The notes beneath the pieces were generated by a model. That model made no database searches and had not been told where the DNA came from. It worked only from the letters and a program-made list of their open reading frames with translations. A program made the position numbers and the translations under genes. This document shows, one piece after another, positions 8,647 to 16,271 of a stretch of DNA of 64,000 nucleotides. Source of the stretch: Stappia sp. WLB 29 (GTDB taxonomy: Bacteria > Pseudomonadota > Alphaproteobacteria > Rhizobiales > Stappiaceae); the NCBI RefSeq assembly GCF_023507705.1, contig NZ_JALBGD010000001.1:1-64000 (forward strand), written 5' to 3'. Positions within the stretch are counted from its first letter, which is position 1, and every line of letters begins with the position of its first letter.

Positions 8647-9653
8647 TGGTGGATGAGGGCTGCCGACCAGGCGAAGCCCGCGCCGTTGGAGACGACCATC
8701 ACCTTGTCGCCGGTGCGGATGAGGTTCTGTTCCACCGCCTCCGCGTAGTTGATGACCATGTCGCTTTCCTGCACATGGCCGCGATGCTTCAGCGCGCTGG
8801 TGTAGACCTTCTCCTTCGGCAGGCCGAACTTCTTCATGAAATAGGCCTGATCCCAGGTCGAGAAGGTCGGATAGACGTAATAGTCGACGTCGTCGAAGCT
8901 GAGGCCCAGCTTGTCGAGCAGCTGGGTCATCACCTTGCCGAACATGCGGAAGTTGATCGGGATGACGCCCTCGTTGAACTTGTCCATCTTGGCGTACATG
9001 TGCAGCAGCCGCTCGGTCACTTCCTCGTTCGGCTGGCGGTTCTGCAGGCCCGGCACGTACCACACGTCGTGCAGCCGGCCGATGGAGATGGTCTCCACCC
9101 CGAGGATGCGCGCGCGGGCCGCGTTCTTGCGCAGCACGAGCGCGCTGCCGCCGTCGCTCGCCACCGTGATCGGATAATAGGTCTTGTTGAGATCCGGCGT
9201 GCGGTCGCCGGCGAAGAGCAGCGCCGTCGACACGTCGTCGTCGGCCAGCATCAGGGAGACGACGGTCTTCAGCGCCAGGTGGTAGCTGGCGCAGCCGCCG
9301 GTGTTGACGGCGGTGGCGAAGGCATTGTCCAGCCCCAATTCCTGCTGCACGAGACCGGCGGCCGACCAGGTCGGGCCGACATAGTCCTCCGGGATCGAGG
9401 TGAAGTCGACGACGAGATCGACCTCCTCGGGCGCCACCCCGGCCTGGTCGAGGGCGCGGCGCGCGGCCGCAATGGCCAGCACCGAGGGCAGCTCGTCGGT
9501 GACATGGATGTCGTGGATGCCGATGTCGCGCTGGAAGTCGATGTTCTTCGACAAGGTGCCGAACGGCACGTCCTCGTCGCGGAACACGTCCGCCACCAGC
9601 TTCTTGTCGGGCGGAAGGTAGAAGGCTTCGGAAAGGATGCCGACGTGGTCCAT
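8643..9653 (-). CDS. KASIII (FabH)-like condensing enzyme with intact Cys
   Basis: This 336-aa thiolase-fold protein resembles ketoacyl-ACP synthase III. The nucleophilic Cys is present in TGGCASYH. The FabH His and Asn positions are changed: the HQAN block reads PTFSTW, and the GNT block reads RGHVQESD, so a His may replace Asn. This recalls atypical KASIII enzymes such as PqsC, which work with a partner and transfer acyl groups instead of doing standard decarboxylative condensation. The ATG at 9653 follows GGGGAG at good spacing. The adjacent paralogue shares the RGH..SD block but lacks the Cys, so the two probably form a heterodimer. A likely role is extending or transferring the acyl group held by the nearby carrier protein. 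Confidence 0.75.
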   Translation of the reverse strand: MDHVGILSEAFYLPPDKKLVADVFRDEDVPFGTLSKNIDFQRDIGIHDIHVTDELPSVLAIAAARRALDQAGVAPEEVDLVVDFTSIPEDYVGPTWSAAGLVQQELGLDNAFATAVNTGGCASYHLALKTVVSLMLADDDVSTALLFAGDRTPDLNKTYYPITVASDGGSALVLRKNAARARILGVETISIGRLHDVWYVPGLQNRQPNEEVTERLLHMYAKMDKFNEGVIPINFRMFGKVMTQLLDKLGLSFDDVDYYVYPTFSTWDQAYFMKKFGLPKEKVYTSALKHRGHVQESDMVINYAEAVEQNLIRTGDKVMVVSNGAGFAWSAALIHH

Positions 9654-9667
9654 CTGAAACTCCCCTG

Positions 9668-10672
9668 TCAGTATTGCAGCAAGGTGGCGCCGTAGAGGAA
9701 GCCGTGGCCATGGGTAGCCAGCAGCACGTGGGTGCCCGCGGGCGGCGCCTCCTCCTCCAGTTCCAGCAGGTTGAGGACGAGGTCGGAGGCATGCAGGTGC
9801 CCGCGCGAGGCGAAGCCCGCCGGCACCAGCCGTTCGCCGGCGCCGAGGCTGTCGCCGACCGCCTGCGCGTCAGAGGCGGAGATGTTGGCGGTGATGGTGC
9901 GGCCGATGTCGCCGCCCGACAGCCCGTGCCGGGCGAGCAGCTTGTCGACCAGTCCCTTGAGCTCATTGGTGCGGTCGGCGCGCGCGTGCTTGGCCGCATC
10001 CAGCGTCAGCCGGTAGAGGTCGAGCCGGGTCGGGTGCTTCATGCCGCCGCCGGGAATGTTGAGCACGTCGTGCAGCGCGCCGTTGGAGCGCATGGCGGTG
10101 CCGAGGATCCGGGCGCGGCCCGCCCCGCGCGCGACGATGACGGCGCTGGCGCCGTCGCCCAGCACGGTGAGCGGGGCGTCCTGGCCGGCGATCACCCGGT
10201 TGCCGGCAATCGCCTGGTCGGAGGCCACCAGCAGCACCCGGTGCACGTCGTCGTTGGCGAGGATCAGCGCGCGGGCGAACTTGATCGCCGCATGCAGGTT
10301 CGACGAGTGGCCGCCGCTATAGCCGAGGGTGAAGGCGCGCTTGGCGCCGAGTTCGGCTTGCAGCTCGTTGCTCATCGACCAGGCCGGCTCGACATAGCGC
10401 TGCGGCATCATCGAGAAGTCGATGATCGCATCGAGGTCGAGCGGGGTGAGGCCCGCCGTCTCCAGCACCTTGCGCGACACGGCAACGGCCATGTCCGTCG
10501 GGCTCTCGCCCTCGAAGACATGGACGCTGTCGACGCCGAGCCGCGCGGCGGCGGTGACGTCGACGGGTCCCGTCTCGCGGGCGATGATCTCGTCGAGCGG
10601 GCTGGTGCGCTCGGGCAGGTAATGGGCGGCCGCAAGCAGACCGACGGGTTCCGTAACGCTTTCGCGGGTCAT
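9668..10672 (-). CDS. KASIII-like protein lacking the catalytic Cys (putative partner subunit)
   Basis: This 334-aa paralogue of the downstream KASIII-like protein has the same overall length and the same RGHLHASD block. At the nucleophile position YSGGHSSN replaces GGCAS, so the Cys is lost (His or Ser in its place). It cannot run the normal Cys-based transfer and probably serves as a structural or substrate-binding partner, like PqsB beside PqsC or the chain-length factor of type II PKS. Only 14 bases separate the two genes. The frame is full length without interruptions, which argues against decay. Start ATG is preceded by CAGGAG. Confidence 0.72.
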   Translation of the reverse strand: MTRESVTEPVGLLAAAHYLPERTSPLDEIIARETGPVDVTAAARLGVDSVHVFEGESPTDMAVAVSRKVLETAGLTPLDLDAIIDFSMMPQRYVEPAWSMSNELQAELGAKRAFTLGYSGGHSSNLHAAIKFARALILANDDVHRVLLVASDQAIAGNRVIAGQDAPLTVLGDGASAVIVARGAGRARILGTAMRSNGALHDVLNIPGGGMKHPTRLDLYRLTLDAAKHARADRTNELKGLVDKLLARHGLSGGDIGRTITANISASDAQAVGDSLGAGERLVPAGFASRGHLHASDLVLNLLELEEEAPPAGTHVLLATHGHGFLYGATLLQY

Positions 10673-10724
10673 GGGATCCGGCTCCTGGCTGGGAGAGAAG
10701 GGCGCGCCGCCCGGTCTCCCGCTT

Positions 10725-10751
10725 GCCCGCCGTCCGTGACGGCCGGCGGGC
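10725..10751 (-). other. Strong intercistronic hairpin
   Basis: GCCCGCCG pairs with CGGCGGGC, and an inner CCG/CGG stem adds to it. No T-run follows, so it is not a standard terminator. It lies in the 122-base gap between the radical SAM and KASIII-like genes and may stabilise or partly separate the two messages. Confidence 0.5.
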
Positions 10752-10794
10752 GAGGTCGGGCAGGGCGGCGCGGCCGATAGGGGGCGCGAGGCGC

Positions 10795-12516
10795 TCAGGC
10801 GGCCCGGGCGGTGCCGGTGCAGGCCTCGATGATCTCCGCCGGCACCGTGTGGTCGTCGTACCAGCGGCCCGACAGGGGCTTCTTCACCAGCGCGACATCC
10901 GCCGCGTAGGAGAGGATCTCGTCGTTATGCCGGCCGATCTCCTGGCGCAGCGAGGCAGGCAGCCCGCCGTCGAGCTCATAGGCTCGGTCGACGGAGCCCG
11001 TGAGGTAGCGCAGGTGGTCGATGCGGTCGTTGACGATTCTGATCGAGCGCTTGGTGATGCGGCCGAACTCCGCCTTGTCGTTGGCCATGACCTGCATCGC
11101 CTCGTACATGCTGGGCAGGAACTCGTCGCGCTTCATCCACTTGGTCTCGTAGTTCATCGCGTCGCGCCAGCGCGGCTGGGTGAGCGACTTGCGATGGGAT
11201 TCGAGATCGCGGTGGAACACGGTGTAGCCGTGCTCGTCCGGCTGCTCGAACCACTGGCAGCCCGGATCGAGGAACGGCACCATGCCGAAGATCGTCGGGA
11301 TCACCTTGTCGTTCGGGAAGCGCTGCATCAGCCGGCGCGAATAGGCGACCGTCTCCATGACCGAGGCATGGGTCTGCTTCGGCATGCCGATCGTGTACCA
11401 GAGGTAGAAGCCCTTGATGCCGACATCGAGCGCGGCGGCGATCCAGTCCTCCATCTCCTCGTTGGTATAGGTGCCGCGCCCGCTGAGCCGGCTGATCTCC
11501 ACGTCGTGCGACTGCGGCGACAGGTTGATGTAGATGTCGAGATCGGGCGCGACCTCGACCATCTGCTTGAGCACCGAAGGCTTGGTCAGGCGGAACTGCT
11601 CGAAGGAGACCGAGCTGACGACGCCGCTGTCGTTGACCGCCTCCAGGTAGGAGAGCAGGCGCGGGGCGGATTCCGAGTAGGCCTGCAGCGTGTAGACGCT
11701 GAGCGGGGACTCGGTCTTGGGGAAGGTGGTGATCTCCCGCGCCAGCTGCTCCGAGCGGCGGTGGAAGACGGTCTTCTTCTCCACGTTCATCATCCGCTGA
11801 TAGGCCCAGCGCGAGCCCGAGCACCAGCCGCAGCTCTGCTGGCAGCCGGTGTTCGGCAGCACCATCAGGTTGGGCATGTTCAGCAGGTTGTCGGTCTTGG
11901 GGAACATCTTCGACCAGTCGATCGCCACGTCGTTGAGCACGTCGGGCGTGTAGGAATGGCCGTTGTCGACGACCTCCCCCTTGTCCTTGTAGACCATGTT
12001 CTGGACGTCCAGGCGCCCGCGCACGCCGCGCTTCAGCTGCCCGACGAGGTCCGCCAGCGGCTCCAGCGTGTCGTAGCCGCGGATGACGCCGTCGATCTGC
12101 GGGTACTGCATCATCTCGCGGGCATAATAGGTGGAGACGATGCCGCCGAAGACGACGAAGCTCTCCGGGTGCACCTTCTTCAGCACCCCGGCGACCTCGA
12201 TGGAGCCCTGGCAGTGGGGCAGCCAGTGCAGGTCGATGCCGAAGGCGGGCGCGTCGAGATGCTCGAACAGCTTCTCCACGTCGAGCGTGGGATGCTTGAG
12301 CATCAAGGAGGCCAGGTTGACGATCTTCACGTCCAGCCCGCGCTCGGCGAGGAAGCTCTTGATCGACAGGAAGCCGAGCGGGTGCATCTCGAAGATCGGG
12401 GTGACGTTGCTGCTCTCCTGGCTGGAGTACCAGCCGAGCACGAAATCGTCCCGGTTGCGGAAGTCGAAGATCGCCGGTGCATGGACCAGGATCAGGTCGG
12501 CCTTGATACGTGTCAT
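10795..12516 (-). CDS. Cobalamin-binding-domain (class B-like) radical SAM enzyme
   Basis: This 573-aa protein has an N-terminal B12-binding-like Rossmann region (about 1-190; PLGFLSIKSFL followed by VVFGGI) and a central radical SAM domain with the Fe4S4 motif Cys225-x3-Cys229-x2-Cys232. This is the architecture of class B methylases and of cobalamin-dependent ring-forming enzymes, which use methylcobalamin and SAM to act on unactivated carbons. It lies between the KASIII pair and the carrier protein, in the same direction, so it probably modifies the growing carrier-bound chain or the final product. The window also carries a cobalamin riboswitch-controlled importer that could supply the cofactor; that link is inference. 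The ATG at 12516 is preceded by GAGGAA. Confidence 0.82.
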   Translation of the reverse strand: MTRIKADLILVHAPAIFDFRNRDDFVLGWYSSQESSNVTPIFEMHPLGFLSIKSFLAERGLDVKIVNLASLMLKHPTLDVEKLFEHLDAPAFGIDLHWLPHCQGSIEVAGVLKKVHPESFVVFGGIVSTYYAREMMQYPQIDGVIRGYDTLEPLADLVGQLKRGVRGRLDVQNMVYKDKGEVVDNGHSYTPDVLNDVAIDWSKMFPKTDNLLNMPNLMVLPNTGCQQSCGWCSGSRWAYQRMMNVEKKTVFHRRSEQLAREITTFPKTESPLSVYTLQAYSESAPRLLSYLEAVNDSGVVSSVSFEQFRLTKPSVLKQMVEVAPDLDIYINLSPQSHDVEISRLSGRGTYTNEEMEDWIAAALDVGIKGFYLWYTIGMPKQTHASVMETVAYSRRLMQRFPNDKVIPTIFGMVPFLDPGCQWFEQPDEHGYTVFHRDLESHRKSLTQPRWRDAMNYETKWMKRDEFLPSMYEAMQVMANDKAEFGRITKRSIRIVNDRIDHLRYLTGSVDRAYELDGGLPASLRQEIGRHNDEILSYAADVALVKKPLSGRWYDDHTVPAEIIEACTGTARAA

Positions 12517-12560
12517 GGTGTCGCCATTCCTCGGGCGCCGGACCGTGTGGACGAAAGTCC

Positions 12561-12833
12561 TCAGGCCGCGGCTGACGTGATCTTGCTGTGACAGAAACCG
12601 GAGAGCGCGTTCAGCGTCTTGTAGTTCTGCGAGGTGATCTCGTCCTCGTCGATGGCGATGCCGAATTCCTTTTCCATGTATTCGGTGACCTCGGCGATGC
12701 CGAGAGAGTCGAGAATGCCGCTGTCGAGCAGGTTCTCTTCCGGGTCGATGCCGCCCGACACGTTGACGCCGGAGTTTTCCATCAGGTAGGCGAGCAGGTT
12801 CTTCTGTACGCTCATCAGGTCGGGTGCACTCAC
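12561..12833 (-). CDS. Acyl/peptidyl carrier protein
   Basis: This 90-aa acidic carrier protein has the phosphopantetheine site Ser43 within LDSLG, in the usual helix II position. The start is GTG, supported by GGAGGAGA 7 nt upstream; an internal ATG at codon 7 lacks such a site. It resembles stand-alone type II carriers more than primary-metabolism AcpP. It heads the block running radical SAM, KASIII pair, HIBCH-like, exporter. A stand-alone adenylation domain at the far right of the locus (23891-25495) is the obvious enzyme to load it, and the dehydrogenase just upstream may act on the loaded residue. Confidence 0.88.
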   Translation of the reverse strand: MSAPDLMSVQKNLLAYLMENSGVNVSGGIDPEENLLDSGILDSLGIAEVTEYMEKEFGIAIDEDEITSQNYKTLNALSGFCHSKITSAAA

Positions 12834-13162
12834 GGGCTTATCTCCTCCATCAGGCTGTCGCGGCTCTCCGCAGGGAGAGCCCGGCCGTTGCAGTCCGTTC
12901 GGGCGGCGGCGATACCCGTCGGCGCCCTGTCAGTCGCACAGTGACTGAATGGATATTCTTGTTATTTTGAGAAATTTTCCTAACGGAAAGAGATTATTGA
13001 GCAAGAATGGCAAGTCAATAACGCTATTCTGACTGAATTTCTATCGACTGATATGCGTTTTGATTTTGAATATACGTAGAAATGCCAGAGAAGTTTCATG
13101 TTGCACTGCAGTCCGCGCCCGGCGAAGAACAACGCCGGGCGCGGGGAGGGAAGGCGGGCGGG
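12834..13162. other. Intergenic region with AT-rich promoter zone
   Basis: No gene was recognised. The stretch 12945-13085 is AT-rich and holds the probable promoter of the carrier-protein operon (12991-13018) plus a partial palindrome GAATGGATATTC (12947-12958). The dehydrogenase gene upstream ends at 13163, so the promoter lets the carrier-protein operon be transcribed separately from it. Confidence 0.5.
12991..13018 (-). promoter_or_regulatory. Sigma-70-like promoter for the carrier-protein operon
   Basis: On the minus strand TTGACT (13018-13013) and TAATCT (12996-12991) are 16 bases apart in an AT-rich stretch. The start codon of the carrier protein lies about 150 bases downstream. It was predicted from hexamers alone. 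Confidence 0.45.
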
Positions 13163-14311
13163 CTACAGGCCGAGGGCGCGCGCGGCGATGGTGCGCTGGA
13201 TGTCCGACGTGCCGGAATAGAGCAGGCTGCCGACCGCGTCGCGGAAGTCGCGCTCCACCTCGTAGTCGGCCATGTAGCCGTAGCCGCCGTGGATGACGAC
13301 GGAATTCTGGCACGAGGCGACCCAGGCTTCGCTGAGATAGAGCTTGGCAAGCGCCGCCTCCATCGGGCAACTGCCCTTGGTCTTCTTCAGCCAGGCCACC
13401 TTGTAGAGCAGCAGCCGCGAGGTCTCGTGCCGCAGCTTCATGTCGACGATGCGGTTGGACACCGACTGGAACTTGCCGATCGGCTTGCGGAACTGGGTAC
13501 GCTTGTTGGCATGGGCGACGCACTGCTCGACCTGGTGCTCCATGGCGCCGACCAGGTTGGCCAGGATCGAGCTGCGCTCCCACTCCATGGAATTGTTGAA
13601 GATGCGCCCGCCCTGGCCTTCCTTGCCGATGCGCGCGGTGACCGGCACCCGGCAGTCCTCCAGCGTCAGCCAGGCCATCGGCGAGGTGCGCAGCCCCATC
13701 TTGCGGCGGTTCGGGCTGATGGTGAGGCCCGGCGTGTCGCGCTCGACGATGAAGCCGGTGAGGCCGAGCGAACCGGCGCTCTTGTCCACCGTCGCGAAGA
13801 TGACGAAGACGTCCGCGACCGGCCCGTTGGTACAGAACACCTTGGCGCCGTTGAGCACGTAGTGGTCGCCGTCGCGGGTCGCGGTGGTGCCGAGGCTCAT
13901 CACGTCGGAGCCGGCCTCCGCCTCGGTGATGCCGTGGGCGCCGATCAGCTCGCCGGCGATCAGCCCGCGCAGGTACTTGTCCTTCTGCTCCGGCGTGCCG
14001 AACTGGGCGATCGGCATCTGCACGGTCCACATCTGGCCGTTCATGCTGAACAGCAGGCCGTTGTCGCGGCAGCCGTAGCCGAGCGCCTCCATGGCCAGCA
14101 CCGTGGTGATGATGTCCTGCTCGGCGCCGCCATAGGCCTTCTCGAAGGGAAGGCCGAGAATGCCGAAGCCGGCGATCTTGCGCCACAGGTCGCGGGACAG
14201 GATGCATTCGGCATCGCGCTGCTTGAGGTCGCCCTCGTTGAGCTCGTCCTTTGCGAAGCGGACGACCTTCTCCTTGAAGGCCTCCTGCTCGGGAGTGAAG
14301 CTGAAGTCCAT
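13163..14311 (-). CDS. Acyl-CoA dehydrogenase-like flavoenzyme (possible aminoacyl-carrier dehydrogenase)
   Basis: This 382-aa protein has the full acyl-CoA dehydrogenase fold: an N-terminal helical domain, the substrate-loop ITEAEAGSD near residue 128, and a C-terminal helical domain with RTQFRKPIGKFQ. At the usual MCAD catalytic position (YEGT) it reads YSGT, so the Glu is missing. Instead Glu243/Glu245 in MEWERS match the isovaleryl-CoA dehydrogenase position, which is also used by prolyl-carrier dehydrogenases such as PigA/PltE. With a carrier gene next to it and an adenylation domain in the locus, dehydrogenation of a carrier-bound amino acid is plausible. The ATG is preceded by GAGGAG. 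A role in ordinary acyl-CoA oxidation cannot be excluded. Confidence 0.75.
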   Translation of the reverse strand: MDFSFTPEQEAFKEKVVRFAKDELNEGDLKQRDAECILSRDLWRKIAGFGILGLPFEKAYGGAEQDIITTVLAMEALGYGCRDNGLLFSMNGQMWTVQMPIAQFGTPEQKDKYLRGLIAGELIGAHGITEAEAGSDVMSLGTTATRDGDHYVLNGAKVFCTNGPVADVFVIFATVDKSAGSLGLTGFIVERDTPGLTISPNRRKMGLRTSPMAWLTLEDCRVPVTARIGKEGQGGRIFNNSMEWERSSILANLVGAMEHQVEQCVAHANKRTQFRKPIGKFQSVSNRIVDMKLRHETSRLLLYKVAWLKKTKGSCPMEAALAKLYLSEAWVASCQNSVVIHGGYGYMADYEVERDFRDAVGSLLYSGTSDIQRTIAARALGL

Positions 14312-14846
14312 CTGCGCTCCTCGTCGTCAGGTAATGGGTCTGGCGGCGGCGGTCCGTCGGGCGGACGAAAGCCGCAGGCTCGGATCACCGGCCGGACGAG
14401 GCTTGCGGGATTTGCGCGGACGTCCGGCTGGTGGTTGGATGGCGGCTGCAGGTTTCGCCGGGCAGGAAGGCGGCCTCGAACGACGGACGAAGGCATGGCT
14501 TCGCCGTTGCCCGGGGCAGAATCTTCCCCTGACGAAAACTTCATTGATAATAGTGACAGTGATCTTATCGGGAGGTTTATTCTTTGATGGAGCTCAAATT
14601 CGAACTCTTCGCGTCATTGATACGAAATACATATGCCATAAGCTCCTCCCCATTTCGTGTTCTCTGCATTGGAATGCGATTTCGTTTATTGCATGGACTC
14701 CTGAAACGAGAAACTAATTTTAATTACAACCACAATACAACTTTCCGTTCGTGTCGAGAAATATATATTTTTGCCATATAAAGGTTTGCGTTCGAATTTT
14801 TGGGGACAGCAAAAATCGGCCAATCCTAGGGAGCAGAAGGCAAGCA
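14312..14846. other. Intergenic region between divergent dehydrogenase and LysR genes
   Basis: The right 300 bases (14540-14846) are far more AT-rich than the genome average and should hold both divergent promoters and LysR-type operators. A perfect 12-bp palindrome AAATATATATTT lies at 14759-14770. A 65-codon open frame at 14584-14781 has no good ribosome site, unusual composition and no recognisable family, so I do not call it a gene. Confidence 0.5.
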
Positions 14847-15893
14847 ATGAATCTGAGAAGGCTCAAGTTCTTTGTAACGGTTGCGGAGGAGTTGCATTTC
14901 GGCAGGGCCGCGGAGCGGCTCTGTATGACGCAGCCTCCGCTCAGTCAGGCCATTCTGGCATTGGAGGAGGAACTGTCCGTCACGCTGTTCAAGCGGACGA
15001 AGCGGAATGTGGCGCTGACGCCGGTCGGCGAGCACCTTCTGTCCCATGTGAGCAAGCTGCTGCAGGAGGTGGAGGCCCTGCCGGGGCTGGCGCGCCAGCT
15101 CGCCCGCGGCGAGATCGGCTCGCTCAAGCTCGGCTTCGTCACGACGGCCGACTACAACCTGCTGCCCGAGCTGATCAGCCACTACGGCGTCACCTTCCCG
15201 GAGGTGAAGGTGACGCTGAAGGAGATGACCAGCGACCTGCAGGTCGAGGCCCTGATGCAGGGCGATATCAATGCCGGGCTGATCATTCCGCTGCACCAGA
15301 CCCTGCACACCTCGCTGTCCTACCTGCCGCTGCTGCACGAGCCGCTGGTGGCGGCCGTGCCGGAGGAGTGGGTGCGGGCCGGGCGCGTGGAGATCGTCAA
15401 TGGCCGTCTGAAGATCCAGGACGTCGCCGAGGAGCCGCTGGTGCTGTTCCCGCGGCGCTCGGCCCCGGCCTTCCACGACATCATCACCACCTATTTCGCC
15501 TCCCACGGCATCGAGCCCGTCATCGGCCAGGAAGCGATCCAGATGCAGACCATCATCAGCCTGGTCTCGGCCGGGATGGGCTTTGCGCTGGTGCCCGGCT
15601 CGCTGCGCCGGCTGGGGCGCATGGGCGTGCGCTATGTCGGCCTGGAGGGCAAGCCGCCGGTGATCGAGACCGGCCTCGTGTGGCGCAAGGAAGATCCTTC
15701 GCCGACGGTGCTGCGCCTGGTGGAGATCGCCCGCGGCCTCGGCGAACAGGCCGGGGAAGAGGACGGCGGTACGGGCGAAGGGCTGGGCGAAGGATTGGGC
15801 GGAGGGGCGCCCGGCGTCGGTCTGCCCGAGGCGGCGCTGGTCCATGCCCGCCGCGACCTGAACGGCCACGGCCACGCCGGCCGGCTCGACTGA
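14847..15893 (+). CDS. LysR-family transcriptional regulator
   Basis: This 348-aa LysR regulator has an N-terminal winged helix-turn-helix (about 1-60; AEELHFGRAAERLCMTQPPL) and a periplasmic-binding-like effector domain (about 90-295). It is roughly 45 residues longer than usual because of a Gly/Glu-rich C-terminal tail. The ATG at 14847 has AGAAGG 6 nt upstream; open frame before it is AT-rich leader. It sits in the centre of the biosynthetic locus, divergent from the dehydrogenase gene and ahead of ilvD, so it is the best candidate for the pathway-specific activator. The effector is unknown; aromatic or branched keto-acid-type ligands are common in the family. Confidence 0.9.
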   Translation: MNLRRLKFFVTVAEELHFGRAAERLCMTQPPLSQAILALEEELSVTLFKRTKRNVALTPVGEHLLSHVSKLLQEVEALPGLARQLARGEIGSLKLGFVTTADYNLLPELISHYGVTFPEVKVTLKEMTSDLQVEALMQGDINAGLIIPLHQTLHTSLSYLPLLHEPLVAAVPEEWVRAGRVEIVNGRLKIQDVAEEPLVLFPRRSAPAFHDIITTYFASHGIEPVIGQEAIQMQTIISLVSAGMGFALVPGSLRRLGRMGVRYVGLEGKPPVIETGLVWRKEDPSPTVLRLVEIARGLGEQAGEEDGGTGEGLGEGLGGGAPGVGLPEAALVHARRDLNGHGHAGRLD

Positions 15894-16271
15894 CGCGGGG
15901 ACGTCCCTTTCCGCATCATCGAACGCAAACACGAGGGTCGGCGCCGGCTTGGGAGGGCTGGCGCCGCCGTCGTCCCGGCGCGCCCGGGACCCCGTCCTGC
16001 GGCAGAGATTAAGTCTTAAAATGACCTAATACCGCATGACAAATATATTTCTGAAATGAAAGGCGAGGCGATACCGTCGCCGGAAAGCTGACGGGCACAC
16101 CTTCTGCGGACACGAAACAGCGTGGGATTTTAGGCGGTTGCGCCACTCTCCCGAGGCTGCTCGCGAACGCCGGGAGGGCCGGCCGTGTCCGTCCGGATCG
16201 GGAGGCGGCCTGCGTGACGGGCCGGACATGCGGCGGACCGGCGCTGCGCGCGTTTCCAGGGAGGACTGCGG
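15894..16271. other. Intergenic region upstream of ilvD
   Basis: No gene was seen. An inverted repeat TTAAG-T-CTTAA (16009-16019) and an AT-rich palindrome AAATATATTT (16041-16050) mark the probable promoter/operator zone of ilvD, 220-260 bases ahead of its start. The rest is GC-rich sequence without recognisable features. Confidence 0.45.

Noticed and set aside
7579-9999. An apparent 806-codon fusion ending in the HIBCH-like domain
   Set aside because: The upstream part is out-of-frame KASIII sequence. The TTG at 8646 gives the normal protein.
14584-14781. A 65-codon ORF in the AT-rich gap before the LysR gene
   Set aside because: It has no good ribosome site, odd composition and no similarity I can name; the region looks like promoter DNA.
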